Assembly: GCF_035934735.1 (NCBI RefSeq)
Contig: NZ_CP142396.1
Coordinates: forward strand, 682,001-746,000
DNA from: Sedimentibacter sp. MB31-C6
GTDB lineage: Bacteria > Bacillota > Clostridia > Tissierellales > Sedimentibacteraceae
DNA: 64,000 nt
Reading direction: 5' to 3'
The notes under the pieces were generated by a model. That model was not told the origin of the DNA. It saw only the letters and a program-made list of their open reading frames with translations, and ran no database searches. This document shows, one piece after another, positions 25,355 through 35,145 of the stretch. The translations under genes and the position numbers were made by a program. Position 1 is the stretch's first letter. Each line of letters begins with the position of its first letter.

Positions 25355-28114
25355 CTATTCGTCTTTACCACAACATTTTTTATATTTCTTTCCACTTCCA
25401 CAAGGACATGGATCATTTCTGCCAACTTTTTTCTCTTTTTTTACTACAGGTTTTGGTTTTCCAGTTCCACCTAAATCTCCACCACTCATACCTGTAATTT
25501 TAGCAACTTCTTTTCGTTGAATTTTTTCTTGAGGTCTTACTCTCATTAACATCTTAATAGTTTCTTCTTGTATTGATGCAGTCATTTCTTCAAACATATC
25601 ATAGCCTTCAACCTGATATGCTCTTACAGGATCTTGGTTTCCTAAAGCTCGCAACCCAATACCTTGTCTCAATTGATCCATGGCATCTATATGATCAATC
25701 CATTTTGTATCTACGTTTCTAAGTAAAACAATTCTTTCTATTTCTCTGAATGTTTCTTCTCCAAATTCTTTTTCTTGTCTTTCGTAATGTCTACCTATTG
25801 CATTTCTAACTTTTTCTCTTAGTTTTTCTTTTGTAATTTCTTCAGGATCATCACCATCAAAACTTATTAGTATAGCAAAGGTATCTGCTATATATTTTTC
25901 AAAACTGTTAATATCCCAATTATCATTGCCTCGTTCTTCAGTAGTATACATACTTATACCATGTTCGATAATTTCATTAATCATATGATTTATATAATCT
26001 TTGAGATTTTCACCAAGGAGCACTCTTCTTCTTTCAGAATAAATAACCTCTCTTTGTTTATTCATAACATTATCGTATTGAAGAACATGTTTTCTTATAT
26101 TAAAGTTCCTACCTTCAACTCTACCTTGAGCTGTTTCTATGGTTTTAGTTAGCATTCCTGCTTCTAAAGGTTCATCTTCTGGCATTTTTAGTGTATTTAT
26201 AATTGTTTTAACTTTATCCCCTGCAAATAGTCTCATTAAATCATCTTCCAATGAAATGAAAAACCTTGTTGAACCAGGGTCTCCCTGTCTACCTGCACGA
26301 CCTCTCAACTGATTATCTATACGTCTTGATTCATGACGCTCAGTTCCTATAATATGCAATCCGCCTATTTCTTTCACTCTATCTTGCTCATCTTTAAGTT
26401 CTAATTTTGATTCTTCTAAAAACTTTTTATACATTTTTCGAGCTTCTACTACTTCATCATCATCTGTATCATCAAAGCCATCGGATAATGCAATAACCTC
26501 ATCAGAGAACCCTTTAGATTTCATCTTATGTTTTGCAAGATATTCAGGATTACCTCCTAATACTATATCCGTACCTCTACCTGCCATATTAGTTGCTATA
26601 GTAACAGAACCAAAACGTCCCGCTTGTGCAACTATATCCGCTTCCTTATCATGTTGCTTAGCATTTAACACTTCATGCTTAACGCCTTGTTTCTTTAAAA
26701 TTTTACTTATTAGTTCTGATTTCTCGATAGAAATTGTACCTACTAATATTGGCTGACCTGTTTTATGTTTCTCTATAATTTCATTTATTACAGCAATAAA
26801 CTTTCCTTGTTCATTTTTATATACTACATCTCCTAAATCTTTTCTTACGATATCTTTATTTGTTGGTATTTCAATAACATCAACGCCATAGATTTCTCGG
26901 AATTCTTCTTCTTCAGTTTTTGCAGTACCAGTCATACCAGATAGCTTCTTGTACATTCTGAAATAATTTTGAAATGTTATTGTTGCAAGAGTTTTTGATT
27001 CTTTTCTAACTTCTAATTTTTCTTTTGCTTCTATAGCTTGATGTAATCCATTTGAGTATCTTCTACCATACATTATACGGCCTGTAAATTCATCAACTAT
27101 TAAAACTTCACCATCTTTTACAATGTAATCTATGTCTTTTCTCATTGTATTATGTGCTTTCAAAGCTTGATTAATATGATGTGAAATTTCCATATTTTCT
27201 TGATCTGCTAAATTTTCTATATTAAAAAACCTTTCGGCTTTTTCTAAACCTTTTGATGTTAATGTTACATTTTTACCTTTTTCATCAACTATATAATCAA
27301 CTGTATCATCTTCTTCTACATCACCCATAATATAATCCATTTTGGATTTCTTTTCATTTGGATCCTGAATTTTACCCTTTAATGTCTTAACAAAATTATC
27401 AGCTTGATCATATAAGATAGTTGATTTTTCCCCTTCTCCAGATATAATTAAAGGAGTTCTTGCTTCGTCAATTAGGATGCTATCAACCTCATCTATAATA
27501 CAAAAGTTAAGATTTCTTTGAACCATTTCTTCCTTGTGAATTACCATGTTATCTCTTAAATAATCAAAACCAAATTCATTATTAGTACCATAAGTAATAT
27601 CACATTCATATGCTTTTCTTCTATCACTTTTAGTAATTCCATGAATTATACATCCTACAGAAAGACCTAAAAAGTTATGAACCTTACCCATCCAATCAGC
27701 ATCACGTTTAGCAAGATAATCATTAACAGTTATTACATGTACCCCTTTACCTTCTAATGCATTTAAATAAACTGGTAGTGTAGATACAAGAGTTTTACCT
27801 TCACCTGTTTTCATTTCAGCAATACGCCCCTGATGTAAAACTATACCACCGATAAGTTGAACTCTGTAATGCTTTTGTCCAAGAACCCTCCAAGCAGCTT
27901 CACGAACAACTGCAAAAGCTTCTGGTAATATGTCATCCTTAGTTTCTCCATTAGTAAGCCTTTCTTTAAATTCTTTTGTTTTAGCCTTTAGTTCGCTGTC
28001 AGTCAAGGCTTCCATATTTTTTTCTAGGGCAATAATTTTATCCACCGTTGGTTCTATCCTTTTAACTTCTTTTTCACTATAAGAACCAAAAACTTTTTCT
28101 AAAAATCTTTTCAT
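25355..28114 (-). CDS. secA: Preprotein translocase ATPase SecA
   Basis: A 919-residue ATPase that drives Sec-dependent export through SecYEG. It shows Walker A MKTGEGKT, helicase segments [12 protein letters not shown], the [19 protein letters not shown] stretch, MAGRGTDI and [16 protein letters not shown]. The C-terminal zinc/SecB-binding tail [19 protein letters not shown] is complete. The start at 28114 follows AAGGGAG; a frame extending to 28192 overlaps the upstream gene and is not used. It is 26 bases downstream of the YhiN-type flavoprotein gene. Confidence 0.97.
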   Translation of the reverse strand: MKRFLEKVFGSYSEKEVKRIEPTVDKIIALEKNMEALTDSELKAKTKEFKERLTNGETKDDILPEAFAVVREAAWRVLGQKHYRVQLIGGIVLHQGRIAEMKTGEGKTLVSTLPVYLNALEGKGVHVITVNDYLAKRDADWMGKVHNFLGLSVGCIIHGITKSDRRKAYECDITYGTNNEFGFDYLRDNMVIHKEEMVQRNLNFCIIDEVDSILIDEARTPLIISGEGEKSTILYDQADNFVKTLKGKIQDPNEKKSKMDYIMGDVEEDDTVDYIVDEKGKNVTLTSKGLEKAERFFNIENLADQENMEISHHINQALKAHNTMRKDIDYIVKDGEVLIVDEFTGRIMYGRRYSNGLHQAIEAKEKLEVRKESKTLATITFQNYFRMYKKLSGMTGTAKTEEEEFREIYGVDVIEIPTNKDIVRKDLGDVVYKNEQGKFIAVINEIIEKHKTGQPILVGTISIEKSELISKILKKQGVKHEVLNAKQHDKEADIVAQAGRFGSVTIATNMAGRGTDIVLGGNPEYLAKHKMKSKGFSDEVIALSDGFDDTDDDEVVEARKMYKKFLEESKLELKDEQDRVKEIGGLHIIGTERHESRRIDNQLRGRAGRQGDPGSTRFFISLEDDLMRLFAGDKVKTIINTLKMPEDEPLEAGMLTKTIETAQGRVEGRNFNIRKHVLQYDNVMNKQREVIYSERRRVLLGENLKDYINHMINEIIEHGISMYTTEERGNDNWDINSFEKYIADTFAILISFDGDDPEEITKEKLREKVRNAIGRHYERQEKEFGEETFREIERIVLLRNVDTKWIDHIDAMDQLRQGIGLRALGNQDPVRAYQVEGYDMFEEMTASIQEETIKMLMRVRPQEKIQRKEVAKITGMSGGDLGGTGKPKPVVKKEKKVGRNDPCPCGSGKKYKKCCGKDE

Positions 28115-28140
28115 ATTTTCTCCCTTTCTGCAATATATCC

Positions 28141-29364
28141 CTATATAATAGAACTGAAATACCCAGCTGTATATCCTGAGCTCCACGCCCATTGCAAATT
28201 AAATCCTCCACAATCACCATCAACATCAAGTATTTCACCTGCAAAGTATAAACCTTTCACTTTTTTAGATTCAAGGGTATCATTATTTATGCCTGATAAG
28301 TCAATTCCACCTGCAGTAACTTGTGCTTGTAGCCAATTATTATGTCCTACAACTTTAAATTTCCATTCTTTTAATATATCTATTATTTTATATATTTCTC
28401 TTTTATTTAGTTTGCTACATTTTATATCTTTTCTTTCTAAGCCAGCTTCTATTAATACTACTGGAATTAGTTTTTTGTTAATTAACCCTATTAAACTATC
28501 TTCCAGATTTTTATAACCTATTCTTTTAAATCTATCACTTATAATATCATAAAGCATCAATTTACTTAAGTTAGGAAACATATCAACTGATAAAAATACA
28601 TTTGCACCCTTATACATTTCTTCTAGTACTTTCCTACTAATTTGTAATATAGGTGGGCCTGAAATTCCATAGTCTGTAAAAAGAATTTCTCCGTTATCTT
28701 CCCTAACAGACTTTTTGTCAGTAAATGCTTTTACAGTTCCTTCAAATTTAACTCCATTCATCCTTTTGAAATATTTACCTTCAAGTCTAAGCTGTACTAA
28801 AGCTGGAAAAGGCTCAATTACATTATGTCCTAGAGATTTAGCAATTTCATATCCCCTACCATCTGAACCTAATTGAGGACTTGCCTTTCCGCCACAACAC
28901 AAAATAACCTTGTCTGCATAACAAGTTCTGTCACTACCTATAATACTGAACTTTTCTTTATTCTTTCTTAATTCACGAACTTCAAATTCAGTTATTGTTT
29001 CTATATTTAATCTTTCTATTTCATATCTCAGGACATCCAAAATACTTGAAGCTTGCAAAGAATTTGGATAAACTTTGCCACTTTCATCAGTATATACATA
29101 AATACCTAAATCTTCGAAAAATGAAAGAGTATAACTTAAATCAAAAAAATTTAACACTTTAGCTGCTTTCTTAATATTTGTTCCATGATATCTGTCTAAA
29201 GAAATATACATATTAGTAAAATTGCATCTGCCATTACCAGTAGCTAATATTTTTTTACCAACTCTATTCATTTTTTCATAAATTTTTACATTTGCTTTAT
29301 TTCTCTTAGCTACTATAGCAGCTATAAGTCCTGAAGCTCCTCCACCAATAATAGCAACTTCCAT
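28141..29364 (-). CDS. YhiN/HI0933-type FAD-dependent oxidoreductase
   Basis: A 407-residue flavoprotein of the BaiN/HI0933 family. The N-terminus has the dinucleotide motif [10 protein letters not shown], followed by [16 protein letters not shown], a family signature. The C-terminus has [16 protein letters not shown] and [18 protein letters not shown], also diagnostic. A related enzyme, BaiN, acts on bile-acid intermediates, but most members have no known substrate, so no function is assigned. It lies 13 bases downstream of another FAD protein, probably in one transcript. Confidence 0.85.
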   Translation of the reverse strand: MEVAIIGGGASGLIAAIVAKRNKANVKIYEKMNRVGKKILATGNGRCNFTNMYISLDRYHGTNIKKAAKVLNFFDLSYTLSFFEDLGIYVYTDESGKVYPNSLQASSILDVLRYEIERLNIETITEFEVRELRKNKEKFSIIGSDRTCYADKVILCCGGKASPQLGSDGRGYEIAKSLGHNVIEPFPALVQLRLEGKYFKRMNGVKFEGTVKAFTDKKSVREDNGEILFTDYGISGPPILQISRKVLEEMYKGANVFLSVDMFPNLSKLMLYDIISDRFKRIGYKNLEDSLIGLINKKLIPVVLIEAGLERKDIKCSKLNKREIYKIIDILKEWKFKVVGHNNWLQAQVTAGGIDLSGINNDTLESKKVKGLYFAGEILDVDGDCGGFNLQWAWSSGYTAGYFSSII

Positions 29365-29377
29365 TTAATCATTCCCT

Positions 29378-30976
29378 TTAGTCTTTTTTCATAGGTTTAT
29401 ATGTTTTAATTATTTGTTCAGCAACTTTAAGTCCATCTATTGCAGCAGACATAATACCTCCAGCATAACCCGAACCTTCTCCACAAGGATATATTCCCTT
29501 TACATTGCTTTGCATACTATCATCTCTAATAATTCTAAGAGGAGACGATGTCCTCGTTTCGACTCCAGTTAAAACTGCATCAGGTCTATCGAATCCTGAT
29601 AACCAATTTCCAAAGGCACATATGCCCTCAACTAAACTTTGGCACACATAGTCTGGCAAACACTCCCAAAGATTTGCAAATGTAGAACCAGGTCTGTATG
29701 TTGGATAAATATCTCCAAAAGTAGTAGATGTTCTCTTCTCTACAAAATCTTTTAACAACTGTACTGGTGCATGGTAATTTCCACCACCTAACTCAAATGC
29801 CTTTTCTTCAAATTTCCTTTGAAACTCTATTCCAGCAAGAGGATCTTCATCGCCTCCAAAATCCTCTGGTGTAACTGATACTACAATTGCTGCATTAGCA
29901 TTTTCCAAATCTCTATCATAAAAGCTCATACCATTTGTAACAACTCCACCTTTTTCAGATGAAGAACCAGTAACCATACCACCAGGACACATACAAAAAG
30001 TATAAACTGATCTGCCGTTCTTACACTTATGAACAAATTTATAATCAGCAGGTCCTAGAGATGGATGTCCAGCCATCTCACCATATTGAGCTTCACTTAT
30101 CATACTTTGAGGATGTTCAATTCTAACTCCTATTGCAAGAGGTTTTGCTTTTAGCTCTATTTTATTATTTAACATTTCAAAAGTATCTCTAGCACTATGT
30201 CCAATTGCAAGAACTAGTATATCTGTATCAATTATATCATTTTCAGTAATTACACGAATTAAATTATCGTCTCTTACTCTTATATCAGTTACTTTCTCTT
30301 CAAATCTATAAGTTCCACCAAGTTCAATAACTTTTTTTCTAATCTTTACTAAAACATCTCTTAATAAATCTGTCCCAATATGAGGTTTATTAACATATAA
30401 TATTTCTTCAGGTGCTCCAGCTTCAACAAATTCTTCAAGAACTCTTTTTCCTCTTTTTGATCTATCTTTAATTAATGTATTTAACTTCCCGTCAGAAAAT
30501 GTTCCTGCTCCACCTTCTCCAAACTGAATGTTTGAAGTTTCATTTAAAGTTCCATCTCTCCAAAACTTTTCTATATCTTTAACGCGTTCTTTAACTTTTT
30601 TACCTCTTTCGATAATTATTGGATTATATCCCTTTTCTGCTAAAAGCAGTCCACAGAACAATCCTGCTGGTCCACTACCTACAATTACAGGTCTTTTGCC
30701 CAATAATTTTTCACCAGTAGGTTCAATTTCATATATAAATGGTTCTACAACCGAAATATTATTATTTCTTTTTGAAATTTTTATATCATTATAAAGTTCT
30801 ACATCTAAAGCATATATAAACATTATATTGTCTTTTTTTCTAGCATCTATTGATTTCCTGAATACTGACAAGGATTTAATTTCTTCTTTCTTTACTCTTA
30901 AGGCTTCAGCAGTTTTATTAGTTAAATCTTCTTCAGTATGTTCTATTGGAAGCTTTACTTGCTGTATTCTAATCAT
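29378..30976 (-). CDS. Uncharacterised FAD-dependent dehydrogenase (COG2509 type)
   Basis: A 532-residue protein with an N-terminal ~90-residue domain followed by an FAD fold (VGSGPAGLFCGLLLAEKGY and IIIERGKKVKERV). The stretch NIQFGEGGAGTFSDGKLNT, the FCMCPGGMVTGSS segment and the C-terminal GEGSGYAGGIMSAAIDGL are the pattern of a widespread family of large NAD/FAD oxidoreductases without assigned substrate. Overlap in role with the next flavoprotein gene cannot be inferred. An ATG start after AAGAGGTGAAAATAA is used. Confidence 0.85.
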   Translation of the reverse strand: MIRIQQVKLPIEHTEEDLTNKTAEALRVKKEEIKSLSVFRKSIDARKKDNIMFIYALDVELYNDIKISKRNNNISVVEPFIYEIEPTGEKLLGKRPVIVGSGPAGLFCGLLLAEKGYNPIIIERGKKVKERVKDIEKFWRDGTLNETSNIQFGEGGAGTFSDGKLNTLIKDRSKRGKRVLEEFVEAGAPEEILYVNKPHIGTDLLRDVLVKIRKKVIELGGTYRFEEKVTDIRVRDDNLIRVITENDIIDTDILVLAIGHSARDTFEMLNNKIELKAKPLAIGVRIEHPQSMISEAQYGEMAGHPSLGPADYKFVHKCKNGRSVYTFCMCPGGMVTGSSSEKGGVVTNGMSFYDRDLENANAAIVVSVTPEDFGGDEDPLAGIEFQRKFEEKAFELGGGNYHAPVQLLKDFVEKRTSTTFGDIYPTYRPGSTFANLWECLPDYVCQSLVEGICAFGNWLSGFDRPDAVLTGVETRTSSPLRIIRDDSMQSNVKGIYPCGEGSGYAGGIMSAAIDGLKVAEQIIKTYKPMKKD

Positions 30977-31159
30977 TTATTTTCACCTCTTACTATCATT
31001 CATCTTGATATCAATATTATTATTTTTTTGCAACCTATTTATTATACCACAATATAAAAATTATTCTATGAGAAATTTGATTATTTTAAGCAATAATAAT
31101 ATAAGTATATTTGAGCAAAATAGTAAACAATTCATTGTCAATAAAATCGAGAGGTGCCT

Positions 31160-32011
31160 ATGAATATAAATAAAAATAAATCCATCATATTAATGCTAGT
31201 TTCATCATTTACTTTTTCTTCTATGCAGATAATTGTAAAACTACTGCCTAATATTCCTTTAATTGAAAAAGTGTTCTTTAGAAATTTAATAAGCATTTTA
31301 GTGGCTTTTTATATATTAAGAAAGAATAATTTAAGTTTTTTTGGTCTTCAAGAAAACAGAAAATATCTTTTCTATCGTTTTATTTTTGGCTTTGCTGGAA
31401 TTATATTGTTTTTTTATGCAACAACACAAATGTTAACTGCTGATGCAGCAATGCTTAATAAATTATCCCCAATTTTCGTAACTGTATTAGCACATTTTTT
31501 CCTAAAAGAAAGAATTAATAAAATACAGATAACTTCATTAATAATTTCTTTAATAGGAGCATCACTAGTTATAAAACCAGAATTTAATTCAGCAGTGTTA
31601 CCTGCTATCGCAGGTTTGCTTTCTGCTGTTGTTTCTGGTGCAGCTTACATTTTTATTACATCTATAGGCAAAAAGGAGAATGTGTATACTATAGTATTCT
31701 TTTTCTCCTTTTTTTCTGCATTAAGTTGTCTCCCGTTTTTCTATTTTGAATTTATTATACCAAATATTTATGAATTAAGTTTACTATTATTACTAGGTTT
31801 ACTTGCAGCTATAGGCCAAGTAGCATTGACATGTGCATACAATAATTGTCAAGCTTCTGAAATTTCTATATATGACTATTCTAATATAGTCTTTTCATTT
31901 ATATTAGCATATATTTTTTTATCAGAGATTCCCGATATTTTAAGTACAATTGGCGGAACTCTAATAATATCTGCATCTTTTATTTTATTTTTATACAATA
32001 AGAGAAATTAA
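31160..32011 (+). CDS. DMT superfamily (EamA) transporter
   Basis: A 283-residue integral membrane protein with ten predicted spans arranged as two EamA repeats. Typical segments are FTFSSMQIIVKLLPNIPLIEKVF in the first half and the paired repeat around AKLLSPIF/NKLSPIFVTVLAHFFLKE. Family members move metabolites or amino acids out of or into the cell; the substrate is not predictable. The ATG at 31160 follows GAGAGG by five bases; a GTG at 31154 overlaps that site. It converges with the Lrp-type regulator gene, their stop codons overlapping. Confidence 0.85.
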   Translation: MNINKNKSIILMLVSSFTFSSMQIIVKLLPNIPLIEKVFFRNLISILVAFYILRKNNLSFFGLQENRKYLFYRFIFGFAGIILFFYATTQMLTADAAMLNKLSPIFVTVLAHFFLKERINKIQITSLIISLIGASLVIKPEFNSAVLPAIAGLLSAVVSGAAYIFITSIGKKENVYTIVFFFSFFSALSCLPFFYFEFIIPNIYELSLLLLLGLLAAIGQVALTCAYNNCQASEISIYDYSNIVFSFILAYIFLSEIPDILSTIGGTLIISASFILFLYNKRN

Positions 32012-32433
32012 ATTTGTTTCCCATCTATTGGACTAGACATTATAATAAATGTTTCTGTATTTCCAAAAAATTGAATCTTCCCCACCAGTTCTTCTAGATG
32101 TGTCATTTCTCTTAAATATGCTTTCATAATCATACTGTGAGGTCCTGTAACATGATGACATTCAACTATTTCTTCAGAATTATTTGCGAATTCTAAAAAA
32201 TTATCCTGCTTTTCTGGCTTTATTGATGCATTAATTAATGCACATATAGGTTTCCCTACTTTTTCATTATTTATTACTGCTTTATAACGCATAATAACGC
32301 CTAGGTCTTCTAGTCTTTTAACTCTTTCTGCCACTGCTGGCGGACTCAGTGAAACTTCTTTTCCTAATTCTTTCATAGAAATTCTGCCGTCAGTTTGTAA
32401 TATATTTATGATTTTTATATCTGTATGATCCAT
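32008..32433 (-). CDS. Lrp/AsnC family transcriptional regulator
   Basis: A 141-residue protein with an N-terminal winged helix (DHTDIKIINILQTDGRISMKELG, then LSPPAVAERVKRLEDLGVI) and a C-terminal RAM ligand-binding domain (residues about 65-140, with CHHVTGPHSMIMKAYL). Lrp/AsnC proteins sense amino acids and form octamers on DNA. The gene converges with the EamA transporter and is upstream-divergent from the carboxyltransferase gene at 32686, so either could be a target. This is inference. Confidence 0.9.
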   Translation of the reverse strand: MDHTDIKIINILQTDGRISMKELGKEVSLSPPAVAERVKRLEDLGVIMRYKAVINNEKVGKPICALINASIKPEKQDNFLEFANNSEEIVECHHVTGPHSMIMKAYLREMTHLEELVGKIQFFGNTETFIIMSSPIDGKQI

Positions 32434-32685
32434 AAATACCGCCTTATTATATTAATTAAATTTTTGAATTTATTTTTATAATTAATGCAAATTATAAAAA
32501 CCTGTAATTTAAATTATGTACAAAATACTTTATTCATGGTATTATAACATAAATTTATAAATTAAATCAACATGTATCTTATATAATAATTAGTTGATTT
32601 AAAAATTAATAATAATTTACAATGTTTATTTTAAAATAATTTAATAATAATAGTATTAAAACTACAGTTTAACAAAGGAGGTTTT

Positions 32686-34020
32686 ATGTCAAAGCTAAAA
32701 ATAACAGAAACTTCGTTAAGAGATGGACACCAATCTCTTATTGCAACTAGACTGACAACTGATGAAATATTACCTATTGTTTCAGAAATGGATAAGATAG
32801 GATATCATTCAATGGAAGTTTGGGGAGGAGCTACTTTTGATAGTTGTTTAAGATTCTTAAACGAAGATCCTTGGGAAAGGCTTAGGAAAATCAAAGCTAA
32901 TGTTAAAAATACTAAACTTCAGATGCTTTCTAGAGGACAAAATATATTAGGATATAAAAATTATCCTGATGATATTGTTGAAAAATTTTTAAAAAATGCA
33001 ATTTACGAAGGAATTGATATTGTAAGGGTATTTGATGCTTTAAATGATTTTAGAAACTTCAAAAAATCAATTGAAGTTGTAAAAAGGGAAGGAGCCCACT
33101 GTCAATGTGCAATTTCTTATACTATAAGTCCAATTCACACACAAGATTACTACTTGAAATTAATAAAGGACTTTGAAAATGCCGGAGCTGATTCTATATG
33201 TATAAAAGATATGTCAGGAATTTTGCTACCATTTGAAGCTTACAAATTAGTTAAAGCTATAAAAGAAGTAACTAATCTACCTATTGAAATACATAATCAT
33301 TGTACTAGTGGAATTGCTGAAATGACACTCCTTAAAGCTATTGAAGCAGGTGTTGATATAGTTGATACTGCTATTTCCCCACTGTCTTCAGGTACTTCTC
33401 AACCATGTACAGAGTCTTTAGCTTTAACTCTTAAAGGTACAGAAAGAGATCCTGAACTTGATATTCAAACTCTTAGCACTGTGGCAGATTACTTTAAGCC
33501 TATAGTCAACAAATATGTTGATAACGGTACATTGAGCTCAAAGGTTTTAATGACTGAGCCTAAAACATTGCAATATCAAATACCTGGTGGTATGTTGTCA
33601 AATTTGATATCTCAAATGAAATCACTAAATGCTGAGGATAAATTCGAAACAGTTCTTGCAGAGGTGCCTAAAGTTAGAGCAGATTTAGGATATCCCCCAC
33701 TTGTTACACCTATGAGCCAAATGGTAGGAGCTCAAGCAGTTTTCAATGTTATTTCAGGTGGTAGATATAAAATTATTCCTACTGAAATTAAGGAATATGC
33801 AAGAGGTAAATACGGTTCACCTGCAGTTCCTATTTCAACTGAAATAAAGGAAAAAATCATAGGAAATGAAGAAGTTATAACCGTACGACCAGCAGACTTA
33901 TTAGAGGATGCTTATGATAATTTTAAAGCAGAAATAGGGAATCTAGCCAAAACAGAGCAGGATGTTTTATCATATGCACTGTTCCCCAAAGTAGCAAAAG
34001 AATTTTTAGAAAAAAGATGA
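32686..34020 (+). CDS. Carboxyltransferase subunit (oxaloacetate decarboxylase alpha / pyruvate carboxylase subunit B type)
   Basis: A 444-residue TIM-barrel carboxyltransferase. Metal-site and substrate motifs are ETSLRDGHQSLIATR at the N-terminus, CIKDMSGIL with the Lys expected to be carbamylated, and EIHNHCTSG with two metal-binding His. The family's C-terminal biotinyl domain, with the MKM motif, is absent: the protein ends after the carboxyltransferase and helical part, like transcarboxylase 5S. A separate biotin carrier protein must be encoded elsewhere. Start follows AAAGGAGG by six bases. The reaction, oxaloacetate decarboxylation or pyruvate carboxylation, is not decided by sequence. 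Confidence 0.85.
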   Translation: MSKLKITETSLRDGHQSLIATRLTTDEILPIVSEMDKIGYHSMEVWGGATFDSCLRFLNEDPWERLRKIKANVKNTKLQMLSRGQNILGYKNYPDDIVEKFLKNAIYEGIDIVRVFDALNDFRNFKKSIEVVKREGAHCQCAISYTISPIHTQDYYLKLIKDFENAGADSICIKDMSGILLPFEAYKLVKAIKEVTNLPIEIHNHCTSGIAEMTLLKAIEAGVDIVDTAISPLSSGTSQPCTESLALTLKGTERDPELDIQTLSTVADYFKPIVNKYVDNGTLSSKVLMTEPKTLQYQIPGGMLSNLISQMKSLNAEDKFETVLAEVPKVRADLGYPPLVTPMSQMVGAQAVFNVISGGRYKIIPTEIKEYARGKYGSPAVPISTEIKEKIIGNEEVITVRPADLLEDAYDNFKAEIGNLAKTEQDVLSYALFPKVAKEFLEKR

Positions 34021-34027
34021 TAACTTT

Positions 34028-34054
34028 TGTAGGGGACGCATTTTATGCGTCCCG
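34028..34054. repeat. Palindromic element, half copy
   Basis: TGTAGGGGACGCAT, then ATGCGTCCCG: the left hairpin of the dispersed family, without the right one. It is eight bases after the carboxyltransferase stop codon. Confidence 0.7.
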
Positions 34055-34064
34055 ATTCAACAAT

Positions 34065-34093
34065 AAAAAAGCTCGCATTTTTGCGAGCTTTAA
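34065..34093. terminator. Bidirectional terminator between carboxyltransferase gene and gntR
   Basis: GCTCGCA and TGCGAGC form a stem with a TTTT-type loop. On the minus strand it is followed by TTTTTTATTG, a good terminator for the GntR gene. The plus strand has only TTT. Confidence 0.8.
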
Positions 34094-34105
34094 CAATAAT
34101 ATAAT

Positions 34106-34771
34106 TTAAGATAAGTACATATCAATAATTTCTTGATCAATTTCATAGAATTCCTCTAAATGAAGACATACTAATTTCTTTATTCTTTCATAGTCACGAT
34201 CATATAATGATTCTATAATTTCTTTGTGCTTTCCTATTTGTTCAATACTATCTTCAATATTTGTATATCTAGATATTTGTATAAGATGAATTTTCATATA
34301 TAATTTTTCTTGATTATGAATCAACAACTCATTTCCACCAATTTTTGCAATCTGAAGGTGAAATTTTGTATCAAAAGAAATTCGTTCATATATATTTCCT
34401 TTTTTAGCATTCAACTCACACATTTCTGCTAATTCTTTTAATATTCTAAAGTCAAAATTAGAACCGTTTCTTATGGCTAACTGACAGGAAAGAAGATCTT
34501 GAGATAAACGAAGTTCACCTATTTTTTTTACAACATCATTATTATAATAAGCAACCTCCGAATATCGCCCTGGATACAAGGTTACTAAACCTTCTTCATT
34601 AAGTTTTCTCAAAGCCTCTCTTACTGGGGTCCTACTACAATTCACCAAATCTGTTATGCTTTCCTCTGGTATTCTTTCACCTGGCTTTATTTCAAGATGT
34701 AAAATCATCTTCTTTATTTGTTCATAAACTTGTTCACTCATACTTTTTTTCTTGGTAATTGTATTTTCCAT
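34106..34771 (-). CDS. GntR family regulator, FadR subfamily
   Basis: A 221-residue regulator with an N-terminal winged helix (VYEQIKKMILHLEIKPGERIPEES is split by me only as evidence; CSRTPVREALRKLNEEGLV is the recognition region) and an all-helical FCD ligand domain with the metal-site His pattern FDTKFHLQIAKIGG...IHLIQISR. The start at 34771 follows AAGGTAGG; a frame to 34828 lacks this. Two palindromes, one perfect, lie 200-230 bases upstream and recur before the dehydratase gene at 49053, so it probably represses itself and that operon. FCD effectors are usually small carboxylates. Confidence 0.88.
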   Translation of the reverse strand: MENTITKKKSMSEQVYEQIKKMILHLEIKPGERIPEESITDLVNCSRTPVREALRKLNEEGLVTLYPGRYSEVAYYNNDVVKKIGELRLSQDLLSCQLAIRNGSNFDFRILKELAEMCELNAKKGNIYERISFDTKFHLQIAKIGGNELLIHNQEKLYMKIHLIQISRYTNIEDSIEQIGKHKEIIESLYDRDYERIKKLVCLHLEEFYEIDQEIIDMYLS

Positions 34772-34968
34772 TTTAACCCTACCTTTTTTATAGAATATAC
34801 TATTGTAAAATATTGTATAAACAATCATATTATATACTATTTGTTATAATTAATCAATCTTTAGCAATTGTAGTTCATCGTTACCTTTATTAAATTTCTT
34901 ATATTGATATATAAAATAAAGAAATCTTAATTTTTGAAATTATGCACTTAAATTTATAAATTATAATT

Positions 34969-35002
34969 AATTGTATACAATTCGGATTAATTATATACAA
35001 TT
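34969..35002. promoter_or_regulatory. Tandem GntR-type operators upstream of gntR
   Basis: AATTGTATACAATT (34969-34982) is a perfect 14-base palindrome; AATTATATACAATT (34989-35002) differs by one base. Their centres are 20 bp apart. A weaker ATTGTATAAACAAT lies at 34812-34825. The same arrangement precedes the dehydratase gene at 49171-49203. The rest of this gap is AT-rich without a gene. Confidence 0.7.
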
Positions 35003-35078
35003 AATTATAATTTTGTCAATAAAGCATTTATTACTTTTTCTTAATCTTCACTTGTTTCTCTTTAAATAAATTAAAATT

Positions 35079-35124
35079 GAAAATAAGTAGCAACGTTTTT
35101 AATAAATATTGCTACTTTATTTTC
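35079..35124. terminator. Terminator of the pyruvate:ferredoxin oxidoreductase gene
   Basis: GAAAATAAGTAGCAA pairs with TTGCTACTTTATTTTC across a 15-base loop, with T-rich ends on both strands. It starts about 20 bases past the stop codon. Confidence 0.75.
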
Positions 35125-35145
35125 ATTAGGAGGTTTATTTATATA

